Positions 7,689-14,803 of a stretch of DNA of 22,137 nucleotides are shown here, piece after piece; position 1 is the first letter of the stretch; every line of letters begins with the position of its first letter. This stretch comes from an uncultured Dorea sp. GTDB taxonomy: Bacteria > Bacillota > Clostridia > Lachnospirales > Lachnospiraceae. Made by a program: the position numbers and the translations under genes. The notes under the pieces are model-generated. The model ran no database searches, was not told the origin of the DNA, and saw nothing but the letters and a program-made list of their open reading frames with translations. Location of the stretch: the NCBI GenBank assembly GCA_910578455.1, contig CAJTQA010000049.1, forward strand, positions 1 to 22,137, written 5' to 3'.

Positions 7689-7720
7689 CTCACTTAAGCA
7701 TATTCGGTTGCTTAAGTGAG
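7689..7720 (+). repeat. Perfect 12-bp inverted repeat at the predicted transcription start
   Basis: CTCACTTAAGCA (7689-7700), an 8-base spacer and its exact complement (7709-7720). No T-run follows on either strand, so it is not a normal terminator. It is placed as an operator at +1, or as a stem-loop at the very 5' end of the transcript. A weaker 7-bp hairpin (TGCAAAG 7723-7729, CTTTGCA 7748-7754) follows. Confidence 0.75.
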
Positions 7721-7940
7721 GCTGCAAAGGGAGATAAAAAAGAGGCTCTTTGCATGTATCTGATAGTCTGGCAGTATCTTGCCGCTTATTTCAAAACTTG
7801 ACTGGAAATATTTTTGTAAAAGAATTCTTTGCTTTTTTGAGAGGTATACTTGTGTTAATATATACGTATCAGAGCTCTTTCCTGTATGGGCTTTTATGGA
7901 ATGTTTCCGCGGATTGTCTGTATGGGAAAGGAGATTCTAT
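7721..7940 (+). other. Long 5' leader of the Rpn-family gene, no gene recognised
   Basis: About 220 bases between the palindrome and the Rpn start. Reading frames are open here (7750-7944, and an in-frame extension of the Rpn gene from 7779), but the translations resemble nothing and have no ribosome binding site. A TTGACT at 7798-7803 could be a second -35 but has no good -10. I see no insertion-sequence end. Confidence 0.4.
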
Positions 7941-8858
7941 ATGAGAAAAGATGACAATTTTATTATGTTGCCTACTGTTGATTTCTGTTTTGCAGGACTG
8001 ATGGAAAATGCCAGGGTCAGGAAGGGATTTCTGGCTGCTGTTATGAGGGTCTCGCCGGAAAAGATAAAGGAGACGGTACTTCTGCCGACGATATTAAGGC
8101 GGGAATCGGGAGACGGAAAACTCGGGATTTTGGATGTCCGGGTTGTTATGGAGGATGGCACGCAGGTTGACATTGAGATGCAGGTGGCGTATTTCGAGCA
8201 CTGGGATAAGAGAGTATTGTTTTATCTCAGTAGGATTTATGCCGGACAGCTCAGGAAGGGAGAGCCTTATGATAAGCTTAAGAAGTGCATCCATGTAAGT
8301 ATTCTGGATTTTGTTTATTTTCCCCATGATACGGAGTGCTGCCGGACGATTCATTTCCGTGACGACAAGACGGGGGAAATCTATACTGATCTGATGGAAA
8401 TTCAGATTTTAGAGCTTAAGAAACTTCCCAAAGAGGTTAAGAACAGTGAGGATGTCCTTGTATGGATGAAGTTTTTCAGTGGGAAGACGAAGAAGGAGTT
8501 TGAGGATATGGCAAAGACGAATGAGTATATAGGCGAGGCATACAATGCGTTGCTTGAGCTGAGTGCTGACGAGAAGAGGAGACTGGAATATGAGGCGCGG
8601 GAAAAGGCATTGAAAGATTATAACTCGCAGATGGAGAGCGCGTTTAAAAGAGGCGAAGAGCAGGGAGAAAGACGGGGTGAGGAACGCGGAGAAAAACGTG
8701 GGGAAATACGCGGGATAGAAAAGACCCGGGAGGTTTTCCGGTTGCATGGGCAGGGGAAACAGCCAGAAGAGATTGCCGGGCTCTGCGGGATGACAGAGAA
8801 TGAGGTGGAATGGGTTCTTTTTGGGGATAGGCAGAATACGAGGAGGACGGGCTTATGA
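7941..8858 (+). CDS. Rpn-family recombination-promoting nuclease / PD-(D/E)XK putative transposase
   Basis: This 305-residue protein belongs to the Rpn (PDDEXK-type) family of DNA endonucleases that promote recA-independent recombination. The N-terminus (PTVDFCFAGLMEN) and the catalytic region are intact: D65 in LGILDVRV and E79-x-Q81 in VDIEMQV, the D...ExQ active site. After about residue 210 it becomes highly charged, with an RGEE/RGEKRGE-type repeat (about 235-255), and ends in a small helix-turn-helix-like tail (EEIAGLCGMTENEVEWVL), both usual in the family. The ATG at 7941 has AAAGGAG seven bases upstream; a longer frame from 7779 has none. The stop overlaps the ktrA start by 4 bp (ATGA), so this mobile-type gene sits inside a potassium-transport locus and is coupled to it. 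No terminal repeats or target duplication were seen. Confidence 0.88.
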   Translation: MRKDDNFIMLPTVDFCFAGLMENARVRKGFLAAVMRVSPEKIKETVLLPTILRRESGDGKLGILDVRVVMEDGTQVDIEMQVAYFEHWDKRVLFYLSRIYAGQLRKGEPYDKLKKCIHVSILDFVYFPHDTECCRTIHFRDDKTGEIYTDLMEIQILELKKLPKEVKNSEDVLVWMKFFSGKTKKEFEDMAKTNEYIGEAYNALLELSADEKRRLEYEAREKALKDYNSQMESAFKRGEEQGERRGEERGEKRGEIRGIEKTREVFRLHGQGKQPEEIAGLCGMTENEVEWVLFGDRQNTRRTGL

Positions 8859-9496
8859 AAAAACAGTTTGTTGTGCTGGGGCTTGGCAGTTTTGGCGCCA
8901 GCGTGGCGGTGACGCTGCAGCAGCTTGGCTGTGACGTTGTGGCGGTAGATCAGGATATGGAGCGTATTGAGGATGTGGCGGACAGGGTGACTTATGCCAT
9001 GCAGGCGGATATTGGCGACCCGGAGCTTTTTGACGTTTTGGGGAAGGAGAGCTTTGACGGGATCGTGATCGCCTCGTCGGAAAATCTGGAGGGCAGCATT
9101 ATGGCGACTTTGGCGGCGAAGGAGGCGGGGATTCCTTATGTGCTTTGCAAGGCGCACAATAAGAGGTATGCCGAGGTTTTAAGGAAAGTGGGAGCAGATG
9201 CCGTTGTATTCCCGGAGAAGGAGATGGGAAAGCGGATTGCGAAGAATCTGGTGTCTGCGAACCTTGCGGACTGGATTGCGCTGTCGCCGGACTATAGCGT
9301 GGTGGAGGCCGCCATCCCGGAAAAATGGATTGGGAGGACGCTTAAGGAGCTTGACGTGAGAAAGACATACGAGGTGAATGTGGTGGGCATCAAGGAAGGG
9401 GAGCGGGTGGAGATCACCCCGGACCCGGATATGCCCCTTAAGCCGAAAATGATTTTAATGCTGGTAGGCTCGAATGAGGCGTTGCAGAGGATTTAA
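8855..9496 (+). CDS. ktrA: KtrA/TrkA-type potassium uptake regulatory subunit
   Basis: This 213-residue cytosolic RCK protein gates the KtrB pore. The RCK_N (Rossmann) domain, residues 1 to about 125, has the nucleotide-binding GLGSFG (9-14) and an acidic residue, D32, after the second strand. The RCK_C domain (about 135-213) is the one that binds c-di-AMP in Firmicutes relatives. Its octameric ring binds ATP/ADP and is expected to dock on KtrB, encoded at 6263-7639. Its ATG overlaps the Rpn-family stop codon, so translation may depend on that gene; GGAGG lies 11 bases upstream, inside the Rpn frame. The next gene starts only 24 bases on, which places the YesMN-type pair in the same transcript unless an internal promoter was missed. 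Confidence 0.94.
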   Translation: MKKQFVVLGLGSFGASVAVTLQQLGCDVVAVDQDMERIEDVADRVTYAMQADIGDPELFDVLGKESFDGIVIASSENLEGSIMATLAAKEAGIPYVLCKAHNKRYAEVLRKVGADAVVFPEKEMGKRIAKNLVSANLADWIALSPDYSVVEAAIPEKWIGRTLKELDVRKTYEVNVVGIKEGERVEITPDPDMPLKPKMILMLVGSNEALQRI

Positions 9497-9520
9497 GAGG
9501 GCAAAAGGGAGGACGTCAGG

Positions 9521-11119
9521 ATGCAGAAGAGAAAGTGGCGCGTGTTGATCGTAGATGATGAGTTCCGGATTGGGATGCTGATTAAGAAACTGATCCGGTG
9601 GGAGGAGTTTCCGCTGGAGTGCGCGGACATCGTGGACAACGGGGAGGCGGCGTTTCATATCATAAAGGAACGGGAGCCGGATATTGTGATTACGGATATC
9701 CGGATGCCTAAGATTAACGGATTGGACTTGATCTGCATGACCAGGGAGCTTAAGAAGGACATTAAGTTTGTGGTGATCAGCGGGTATAAGGAGTTCGAGT
9801 ACGCCCACAGGGCTCTCCAGTATGGGGTGGACGATTATCTGTTAAAGCCTATTAATGAGGATGAATTAAATAAGGTGCTGGGAAAAATCTGCGGGCAGTT
9901 TGAGCTGATGGAGAAGGAGACCAGGGAAAAGCTTGAGCTGCAGGAGACAGTTGCGGAGAGCAAGCAGATTATCCGCAGGGATTTCCTCAACAATATTATC
10001 GAGCAGGGCGGGCAGCCTCAGATGGAGGATGCCCGCGTGCCTTTAGAGGGCGAGATATACCGGGGAATAGACATTAAGCTTGACTATGTGGATTACAGGA
10101 AGAGCGATAAAAAGCAGGATCGGATTACCGTGGAGAAAGTGATTGAGATTGTGGAGAAGATTCTGAATCCGGCGGCGGAGGAAGTTCTCATCTGCGAGAA
10201 GGAAAACCTGCATATTTACTGCCTGTTTAATTATGACGACAGCAGGGCGAAGGAGATACGGGGAAAGATTAATGACATCCTCTCGGAGATCCAGGAGTAC
10301 CTTCTGGGATTTGAGCAGTATGAGGTGACCATCGGCGTGGGCACGGAGAGAAAAGATTTTGCCGGGATCAGCTATTCTATCAAAGAATCTAAACGGGCGG
10401 TGCTAAACCGGATCAAGCTGGGAACGGGAAGGCTCATTTACGTGGAGAATGTGTTCCCGGAAAATAAGGCGAAAAATCCGGTGGCGCGTTACAAGGAGAG
10501 CTTTCTTGCCAGTATTGAGAGCTATGGAAGGGAGAACCTGGAGCTTTGCATCAACCAGATATACAGCGGGTTTATTATGCGGGATGACATTGATTTTTCA
10601 GTGTGCTACAGCGCGGCGGAGGAACTTATCGAGATTTTTTTTGAGAGTATGGACGTGCAGCCGGAGGAGTTCCGCCAGATGGTGAAGAACACGAAGAACA
10701 GCTGCCAGCACTGCGGCTCGGTCCTGAAACTAAAAAAGCTGCTCAAGACGGAGCTGGGCAATTACCTGGATATTGCCAGAGAGGCGGTGGAGACGGAGTC
10801 GGCGAAACCTGTCCGTCAGGCAAAGCAGTATATCGAGGAGCATTTTGGCGAGAAGATCGTGCTGGAGGATATCGCGGCGGTAGTGGAATTGAACCCGGTA
10901 TATTTCAGCGTCCTTTTTAAGAAAGAGACGGAGATGAATTTCAGCGCGTATCTTCTGAATGTGAGGATGGAGAAGGCGAAGGAGATGCTCTGTACGACGA
11001 ACGAGACCATTGCGGCAATCGGGGAGAGCGTAGGATACAGGGATTCCCGGTATTTCAGCCAGACGTTTACGAAGACGGTGGGGGTAAAACCGGCTTTGTA
11101 CAGAAAACTGCATTCTTAG
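9521..11119 (+). CDS. YesN-type response regulator with AraC HTH output
   Basis: This 532-residue transcription factor has a receiver domain (about residues 5-125) with acidic pair D12-D13, phosphoacceptor D59 (VITDIRMP) and KPI as the conserved lysine motif. A linker of about 300 residues follows, and a C-terminal AraC-family double helix-turn-helix occupies about 428-532 (LEDIAAVVELNPVYFSVLFKKE, IGESVGYRDSRYFSQTFTKTVGVKP). YesN proteins typically activate a neighbouring sugar ABC transporter. GGGAGG stands 11 bases upstream. The kinase gene follows after nine bases. The 21-bp-spaced repeat overlapping the -35 of the binding-protein promoter at 13632-13660 is its most likely target. Confidence 0.93.
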   Translation: MQKRKWRVLIVDDEFRIGMLIKKLIRWEEFPLECADIVDNGEAAFHIIKEREPDIVITDIRMPKINGLDLICMTRELKKDIKFVVISGYKEFEYAHRALQYGVDDYLLKPINEDELNKVLGKICGQFELMEKETREKLELQETVAESKQIIRRDFLNNIIEQGGQPQMEDARVPLEGEIYRGIDIKLDYVDYRKSDKKQDRITVEKVIEIVEKILNPAAEEVLICEKENLHIYCLFNYDDSRAKEIRGKINDILSEIQEYLLGFEQYEVTIGVGTERKDFAGISYSIKESKRAVLNRIKLGTGRLIYVENVFPENKAKNPVARYKESFLASIESYGRENLELCINQIYSGFIMRDDIDFSVCYSAAEELIEIFFESMDVQPEEFRQMVKNTKNSCQHCGSVLKLKKLLKTELGNYLDIAREAVETESAKPVRQAKQYIEEHFGEKIVLEDIAAVVELNPVYFSVLFKKETEMNFSAYLLNVRMEKAKEMLCTTNETIAAIGESVGYRDSRYFSQTFTKTVGVKPALYRKLHS

Positions 11120-11128
11120 GAGGATGAG

Positions 11129-12124
11129 ATGAGGCCGGTTGGAAGATTGAGATGTTTTATATGTGCGGAATGTGCTTATCTGGGGTTTGCGTATATTATG
11201 TTCAACGTATGGGGCTACAGTGCATTTCTGGGAATGGGATGCATTGTTATACAGGTGCTTATAATTGCATACGTGTATTTCTGCATCCTGCATCCGCTGA
11301 AAATGTTTGAGGATATGATTGATTATTTTATGGAGGAGGAGAGGGCTGAGGAGGAGCTTGACAATGTGCGGGAGACAATTCCGTATGCCGGAGAGGTTAA
11401 GGGGCTGGTGGACAGGTATTCGTCCAGGAAGACGCGCAGGAATTCAGCGGAGATTTTTGACAAGCAGACGGAGCTTACTGCGCTGCAGAGCCAGATTAAC
11501 CCGCATTTTCTTTACAATACGCTGGAGTCCATCCGGGGGCAGGCGCTTATGGACGATAACCGGGAGATTGCCGGTATGGTGGAGGCGCTGTCTGCTTTTT
11601 TCCGGTACAGCATCAGCCGGAAGGGAAAGCTTGTCACTCTCCGGGAGGAGCTTGCCAATATCAATAACTACATGCTGATTCAGTGCTACCGGTTCAATAA
11701 TCGTTTTTCGCTGGAAGTGATTATTGACGAGGAGGATGAAGAGGCCTATGATTTTCTGATTCCGAAACTGATCATACAGCCGGTGGTGGAGAATGCGATC
11801 TACCATGGGCTTGAGGAAAAGCTGGAGGGAGGCAGGGTGATCATCGAAGTGATCGTCACGGAAAAGAATCTGATCCTGACCATTTCCGATAACGGCAGCG
11901 GCATCGAGGGGGAGGCTCTCGACAAGCTAAATCAGAGGATTCATTCTTCCAGCATGCGGGTGGAGGAAGAAAGCGGGGCAAAGCAGCGTAATACCGGCAT
12001 TGCCCTGCCCAATATCCATAAGCGCATCCAGCTCCTTTTCGGGGAGGAGTACGGCGTAAACGTATACAGCACGGTGGGGCAGGGAACGGATGTAGAGATT
12101 ACCATCCCTGCCAATTATTCATGA
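11129..12124 (+). CDS. YesM/LytS-type sensor histidine kinase lacking an extracellular sensor domain
   Basis: This 331-residue kinase partners the preceding regulator. Two hydrophobic helices (about residues 8-28 and 31-54) are separated by only a few residues, so almost nothing is exposed outside; typical YesM proteins are about 550-600 residues with a large dCache-type sensor. A short acidic helical segment (60-85) leads to the His_kinase domain with H126 in QINPHFLYNTLESI, then a HATPase_c domain with an N-box (VVENAIYHGLEE), G1 (DNGSGI) and G2 (GIALPNIHKRIQLLFG). All catalytic elements look intact. AGGAGG (11118-11123) is five bases from the start. The signal must come through the membrane or from a partner; the pseudo-ABC protein encoded next is a candidate. 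Confidence 0.92.
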   Translation: MRPVGRLRCFICAECAYLGFAYIMFNVWGYSAFLGMGCIVIQVLIIAYVYFCILHPLKMFEDMIDYFMEEERAEEELDNVRETIPYAGEVKGLVDRYSSRKTRRNSAEIFDKQTELTALQSQINPHFLYNTLESIRGQALMDDNREIAGMVEALSAFFRYSISRKGKLVTLREELANINNYMLIQCYRFNNRFSLEVIIDEEDEEAYDFLIPKLIIQPVVENAIYHGLEEKLEGGRVIIEVIVTEKNLILTISDNGSGIEGEALDKLNQRIHSSSMRVEEESGAKQRNTGIALPNIHKRIQLLFGEEYGVNVYSTVGQGTDVEITIPANYS

Positions 12125-12152
12125 CAGGCTGGCAGAGGCATGGGCAGAGCAA

Positions 12153-13574
12153 ATGAGGAAAGAAATATTAAGAATCAACAATTTAACCGTCAGCATTGGC
12201 AGGATGCAGAGCCTGGAAAATATTACGCTGTGCATCCTGGAGGGGGAGATGGTGGGGTTTTTAGGCCTTGCCTATTCCGGGAAGGATCTGACTGTAAAGA
12301 TTTTGTCAGGAGAGGTGCAGGAAGAACTGAGGCGGCACCACATCTACATTGGAGGCAGGCGGATATCTGAGCCTTCGGAGCTTGCAGGAGCGGTATACCG
12401 TATCGCGGCCTCTAACTACGTCATTGACGACTGGACTGTGGCGGAGTATGTGGGGCTTGTAGAGAGCGGGTGGTTCCAGCTTATGTGGAAAAAGCGGAGG
12501 CTGGAGGAGCAGGTGAAGAAGTTTTTCGGGGAGCTTGGGGTGGATATAGGCGTGTCAGGCAAGATGAAAGACCTTTCGGAGCTTGAAAAGCGGATCGTGG
12601 ATGTGGTGAAGGCCAAATGGAACCGTAAAAAAATCCTTATTGTGGAGGACGAGTTTGAGGGAATGGGGCCGGAGGACATCCGTTCTTTCGGGGCGGCGGT
12701 GAAACGCCTGATTGCCGGAGATATGGGGGTCGTCATTAACAGCCATTCAGACATGGTTTTGTCCCTCCTTTCGGAAAAGTACGTTATCTTTAAGAAAGGG
12801 AGAATCGTTAAAAAGTGCAGGAAAGATTATATAAAGAACGGACTTCATCTTGAGAAGTTCCTCCTTGGAGGAGGCGTCATATCGAAAAAGAAAGGGCTTG
12901 ACAGCTACATGCTTGAGGAGCAGGAAGGGGAAGGGAAACCGGTGTACCGGATCGAGGGCCTTCAGATGAGCTCCGGGAAGATTCATGACTTTAATTTCCT
13001 CCGGGGAGAAATCGTTACGTTTCTCGCCCTGGACGGGAAGGTGAAGGAAGGGCTTTTTATGATCCTCTCCGGGCGCAGGGCGGCGCCGTACATTTCCTGC
13101 GTCCTGAATTCCAGAGTGTATCGGGCGGCTGATTTTTCAGACTATGTGAGGGAGAAGGTGGTATCCGTCATGCACATGGGCAGCGAGGAGGAGGTGTTTG
13201 CGGGGATGAGCGCAGGGGAAAACCTGCTGATCCCTTCTTTAAGGAAGATATCTTCCCTTGAATATATCGCCAATTCTTCAAAAATCCCCCGGATGCTGGG
13301 GGAGAAACTCGGGCAGGCGGAGGTTGCCCCGGATGCCGCGGCAGACAGCCTTGGGGTGAATGACATTATAAACATCACGCTGGAGCGGTGGTATATCTAT
13401 AACCCGAAGGTGCTTATATTGTTTGAGCCTTTTGCAAGGTGCGACCTGATGGGAGTGTCCATCGTGAAATCTTATATAAAAAAGTTTGCAAACCGCGGAT
13501 CGGCGGTGATCATCATAAAATCAAGAGAAGAGTACGTGGAAGATATTTCCGACCAGATTATAAGCGTGGAATGA
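12153..13574 (+). CDS. Degenerate double ABC-ATPase homologue (RbsA/MglA-like), probably regulatory
   Basis: This 473-residue cytosolic protein has the two-NBD layout of sugar-importer ATPases, but its motifs are eroded compared with the functional homologue at 14804. In the first half the Walker A is GLAYSGKD (Lys kept, Ser/Thr replaced by Asp), the Q-loop Gln is missing (YRIAASNY), the signature is LSELEKR rather than LSGGQ, and Walker B is ILIVEDE; an H-loop-like SH remains. In the second half the Walker A is gone (LALDGKVKEG), the signature region reads LGVNDIIN, and Walker B is VLILFEPF, with Phe for the catalytic-site Asp. The frame is open throughout with no stops, so it is a maintained gene. 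It follows the YesM-type kinase by 28 bases. The ribosome binding site is weak. I infer a non-transport, regulatory role. Confidence 0.75.
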   Translation: MRKEILRINNLTVSIGRMQSLENITLCILEGEMVGFLGLAYSGKDLTVKILSGEVQEELRRHHIYIGGRRISEPSELAGAVYRIAASNYVIDDWTVAEYVGLVESGWFQLMWKKRRLEEQVKKFFGELGVDIGVSGKMKDLSELEKRIVDVVKAKWNRKKILIVEDEFEGMGPEDIRSFGAAVKRLIAGDMGVVINSHSDMVLSLLSEKYVIFKKGRIVKKCRKDYIKNGLHLEKFLLGGGVISKKKGLDSYMLEEQEGEGKPVYRIEGLQMSSGKIHDFNFLRGEIVTFLALDGKVKEGLFMILSGRRAAPYISCVLNSRVYRAADFSDYVREKVVSVMHMGSEEEVFAGMSAGENLLIPSLRKISSLEYIANSSKIPRMLGEKLGQAEVAPDAAADSLGVNDIINITLERWYIYNPKVLILFEPFARCDLMGVSIVKSYIKKFANRGSAVIIIKSREEYVEDISDQIISVE

Positions 13575-13605
13575 CATATTGGCAGTTTTATATAACTTAA
13601 CATTC

Positions 13606-13639
13606 TCACACTCAATCTAAATTCTTTCACATTGGATTT
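13606..13639 (+). promoter_or_regulatory. Putative YesN (AraC-type) operator: 21-bp-spaced direct repeat
   Basis: TCACACTCAATCT (13606-13618) and TCACATTGGATTT (13627-13639) match at 9 of 13 positions and start 21 bases apart, two helical turns, the usual spacing for AraC-type regulators. The downstream copy overlaps the -35 hexamer, as expected for a direct activator. Assignment to the regulator at 9521 is inference from position. Confidence 0.4.
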
Positions 13640-13660
13640 CTGGAGAGCCTTTTGTATAAT
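13632..13660 (+). promoter_or_regulatory. Predicted promoter of the ABC importer-catabolic operon
   Basis: TTGGAT (13632-13637), 17-base spacer, perfect TATAAT (13655-13660). It lies in the only sizeable gap (13575-13705) between the regulatory genes and the transporter and gives a leader of about 40 bases before the binding-protein gene. Confidence 0.65.
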
Positions 13661-13705
13661 GTAATCATTCCAAACGGATAATAAAGAAAAAGGAGGAAAT
13701 GTACA

Positions 13706-14710
13706 ATGAGAAAGAAAATTTTATCAGTGCTGCTTGCGGCAACTATGATTGCTACGCTTGCGGCAGGATGCAGCTCCGGCGGTTCCGGCGGCTCTGAAGG
13801 AGGAGAAGGCGGCAAAGGCGGCGCGGCAAAGGATATGACCTTTGTAATCGTTCCGAAATGCGTGCACGCATGGTTTGACGAAGTAAACAAGGGCGCGCAG
13901 ATTCAGGCGGACGCTCTGTCCGAGCAGCTTGGCGTTGAGGTTAAGATTGATTACCGCGCTCCTAACGCGGCGGACGTTGCGGAGCAGAACTCCGTACTTG
14001 AGCAGGCGGCGGCTACAAAACCGGCAGGAATTGCACTTGACCCGGTTGACTATGACGGCAGCAAGGCAGTTATCGAGCAGATTGAAGAGCAGGGCATCCC
14101 GGTAGTTCTCTTTGACGCTCCGTCACCGGAAGGCAGCGGGCTTACAAGCTGCGGCAACGACTTCAAAGAGCAGGCGACGATCGCGGCAGACAGGCTTGCG
14201 AAGGAAATCGGCGAAAAAGGAAAAGTTGCGGTTATGCAGGGATTCCCGTCTGCGCCGAACCATGCTGAGAGATATCAGGCTCACTTGGACGCGCTTAAGG
14301 AATATCCGGACATCGAAGTTGTTGACGGCGGTATCGACAATGACAACATTGAGGAGGCTCAGTCACAGGCAGCGGCAGTTTTGGCGGCAAATCCGGATCT
14401 TAAGGGCTACCTCAACTGCGATGCGTGCGGCTCCGGCATTGCGGCAGCGATTGAGGAGGCTGGAAAGAAGGGTCAGGTTACATTCGTATCGATGGACAAC
14501 CTGATTGAGATTCTTGACTACATTAAGAGCGGCACCATTACGGCTACTTCTTCAACGATTCCTCAGATGCAGGGCTCTATGGCGGTTCTTATGATGTACC
14601 AGAAATACATCGGCATAGAGATTCCGGCTATGGTTGATACAGGCATTGCCGTTATCGACGGAGAAAACATTGACGAGTGGATTGAGATTGTAGGCGGCGA
14701 CGCAAAATAA
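13706..14710 (+). CDS. Sugar ABC transporter substrate-binding lipoprotein (ribose-type, Peripla_BP_4)
   Basis: This 334-residue protein is secreted and lipid-anchored to the outer face of the membrane. The signal peptide ends in a lipobox LAAG-C with the modified cysteine at C22, followed by a Gly/Ser/Glu-rich linker (about 23-41) and a two-lobe type I binding-protein fold. Typical family elements are ALDPVDYDGSKAVIEQIEEQ in lobe 1 and DACGSGIAAAIEEAGK and MDNLIEILDYIKSG in the hinge/lobe 2 region. The ribosome binding site is strong (AAAGGAGG, 13689-13696). It is the first gene of the importer operon and is followed by a terminator-like hairpin, which should make it the most abundant product. 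Family membership suggests a sugar, polyol or related ligand; the exact ligand cannot be read from the sequence. Confidence 0.93.
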   Translation: MRKKILSVLLAATMIATLAAGCSSGGSGGSEGGEGGKGGAAKDMTFVIVPKCVHAWFDEVNKGAQIQADALSEQLGVEVKIDYRAPNAADVAEQNSVLEQAAATKPAGIALDPVDYDGSKAVIEQIEEQGIPVVLFDAPSPEGSGLTSCGNDFKEQATIAADRLAKEIGEKGKVAVMQGFPSAPNHAERYQAHLDALKEYPDIEVVDGGIDNDNIEEAQSQAAAVLAANPDLKGYLNCDACGSGIAAAIEEAGKKGQVTFVSMDNLIEILDYIKSGTITATSSTIPQMQGSMAVLMMYQKYIGIEIPAMVDTGIAVIDGENIDEWIEIVGGDAK

Positions 14711-14739
14711 TCTTGAGGCTTAAAATTTTAAAATGATTA

Positions 14740-14788
14740 AAAGCGGGGGCTTGTGACCAGTTAAGGAGTTGCTCGCCCCTGCTTTTTT
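14740..14788 (+). terminator. Intra-operon terminator/attenuator between binding protein and ATPase
   Basis: An 11-bp stem (14740-14750 with 14775-14785, one G-T wobble, GC-rich core) with a 24-base loop runs into six T (14783-14788). The next gene's ribosome binding site begins immediately after. Partial termination here would explain the higher binding-protein level commonly needed by such importers. Confidence 0.75.
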
Positions 14789-14803
14789 AAAAGGAGCATG
14801 TCT

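Noticed and set aside
7689..7720. Reading the 12-bp palindrome as a terminator of ktrB
   Set aside because: There is no T-run after it on either strand, and it lies downstream of a good promoter at the expected start point.
7750..7944. 64-codon open frame before the Rpn gene, and the extension of that gene from 7779
   Set aside because: No ribosome binding site, no similarity recognised, and the Rpn family N-terminus begins at the well-placed ATG at 7941.
12140..12370. 76-codon frame overlapping the start of the pseudo-ABC gene
   Set aside because: It overlaps the longer gene in another frame and its translation has no recognisable motif.
13706..13830. Gly/Ser-rich repeats at the binding-protein N-terminus as a possible repeat element
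   Set aside because: This is the normal flexible linker after the lipidated cysteine of a Gram-positive binding lipoprotein.
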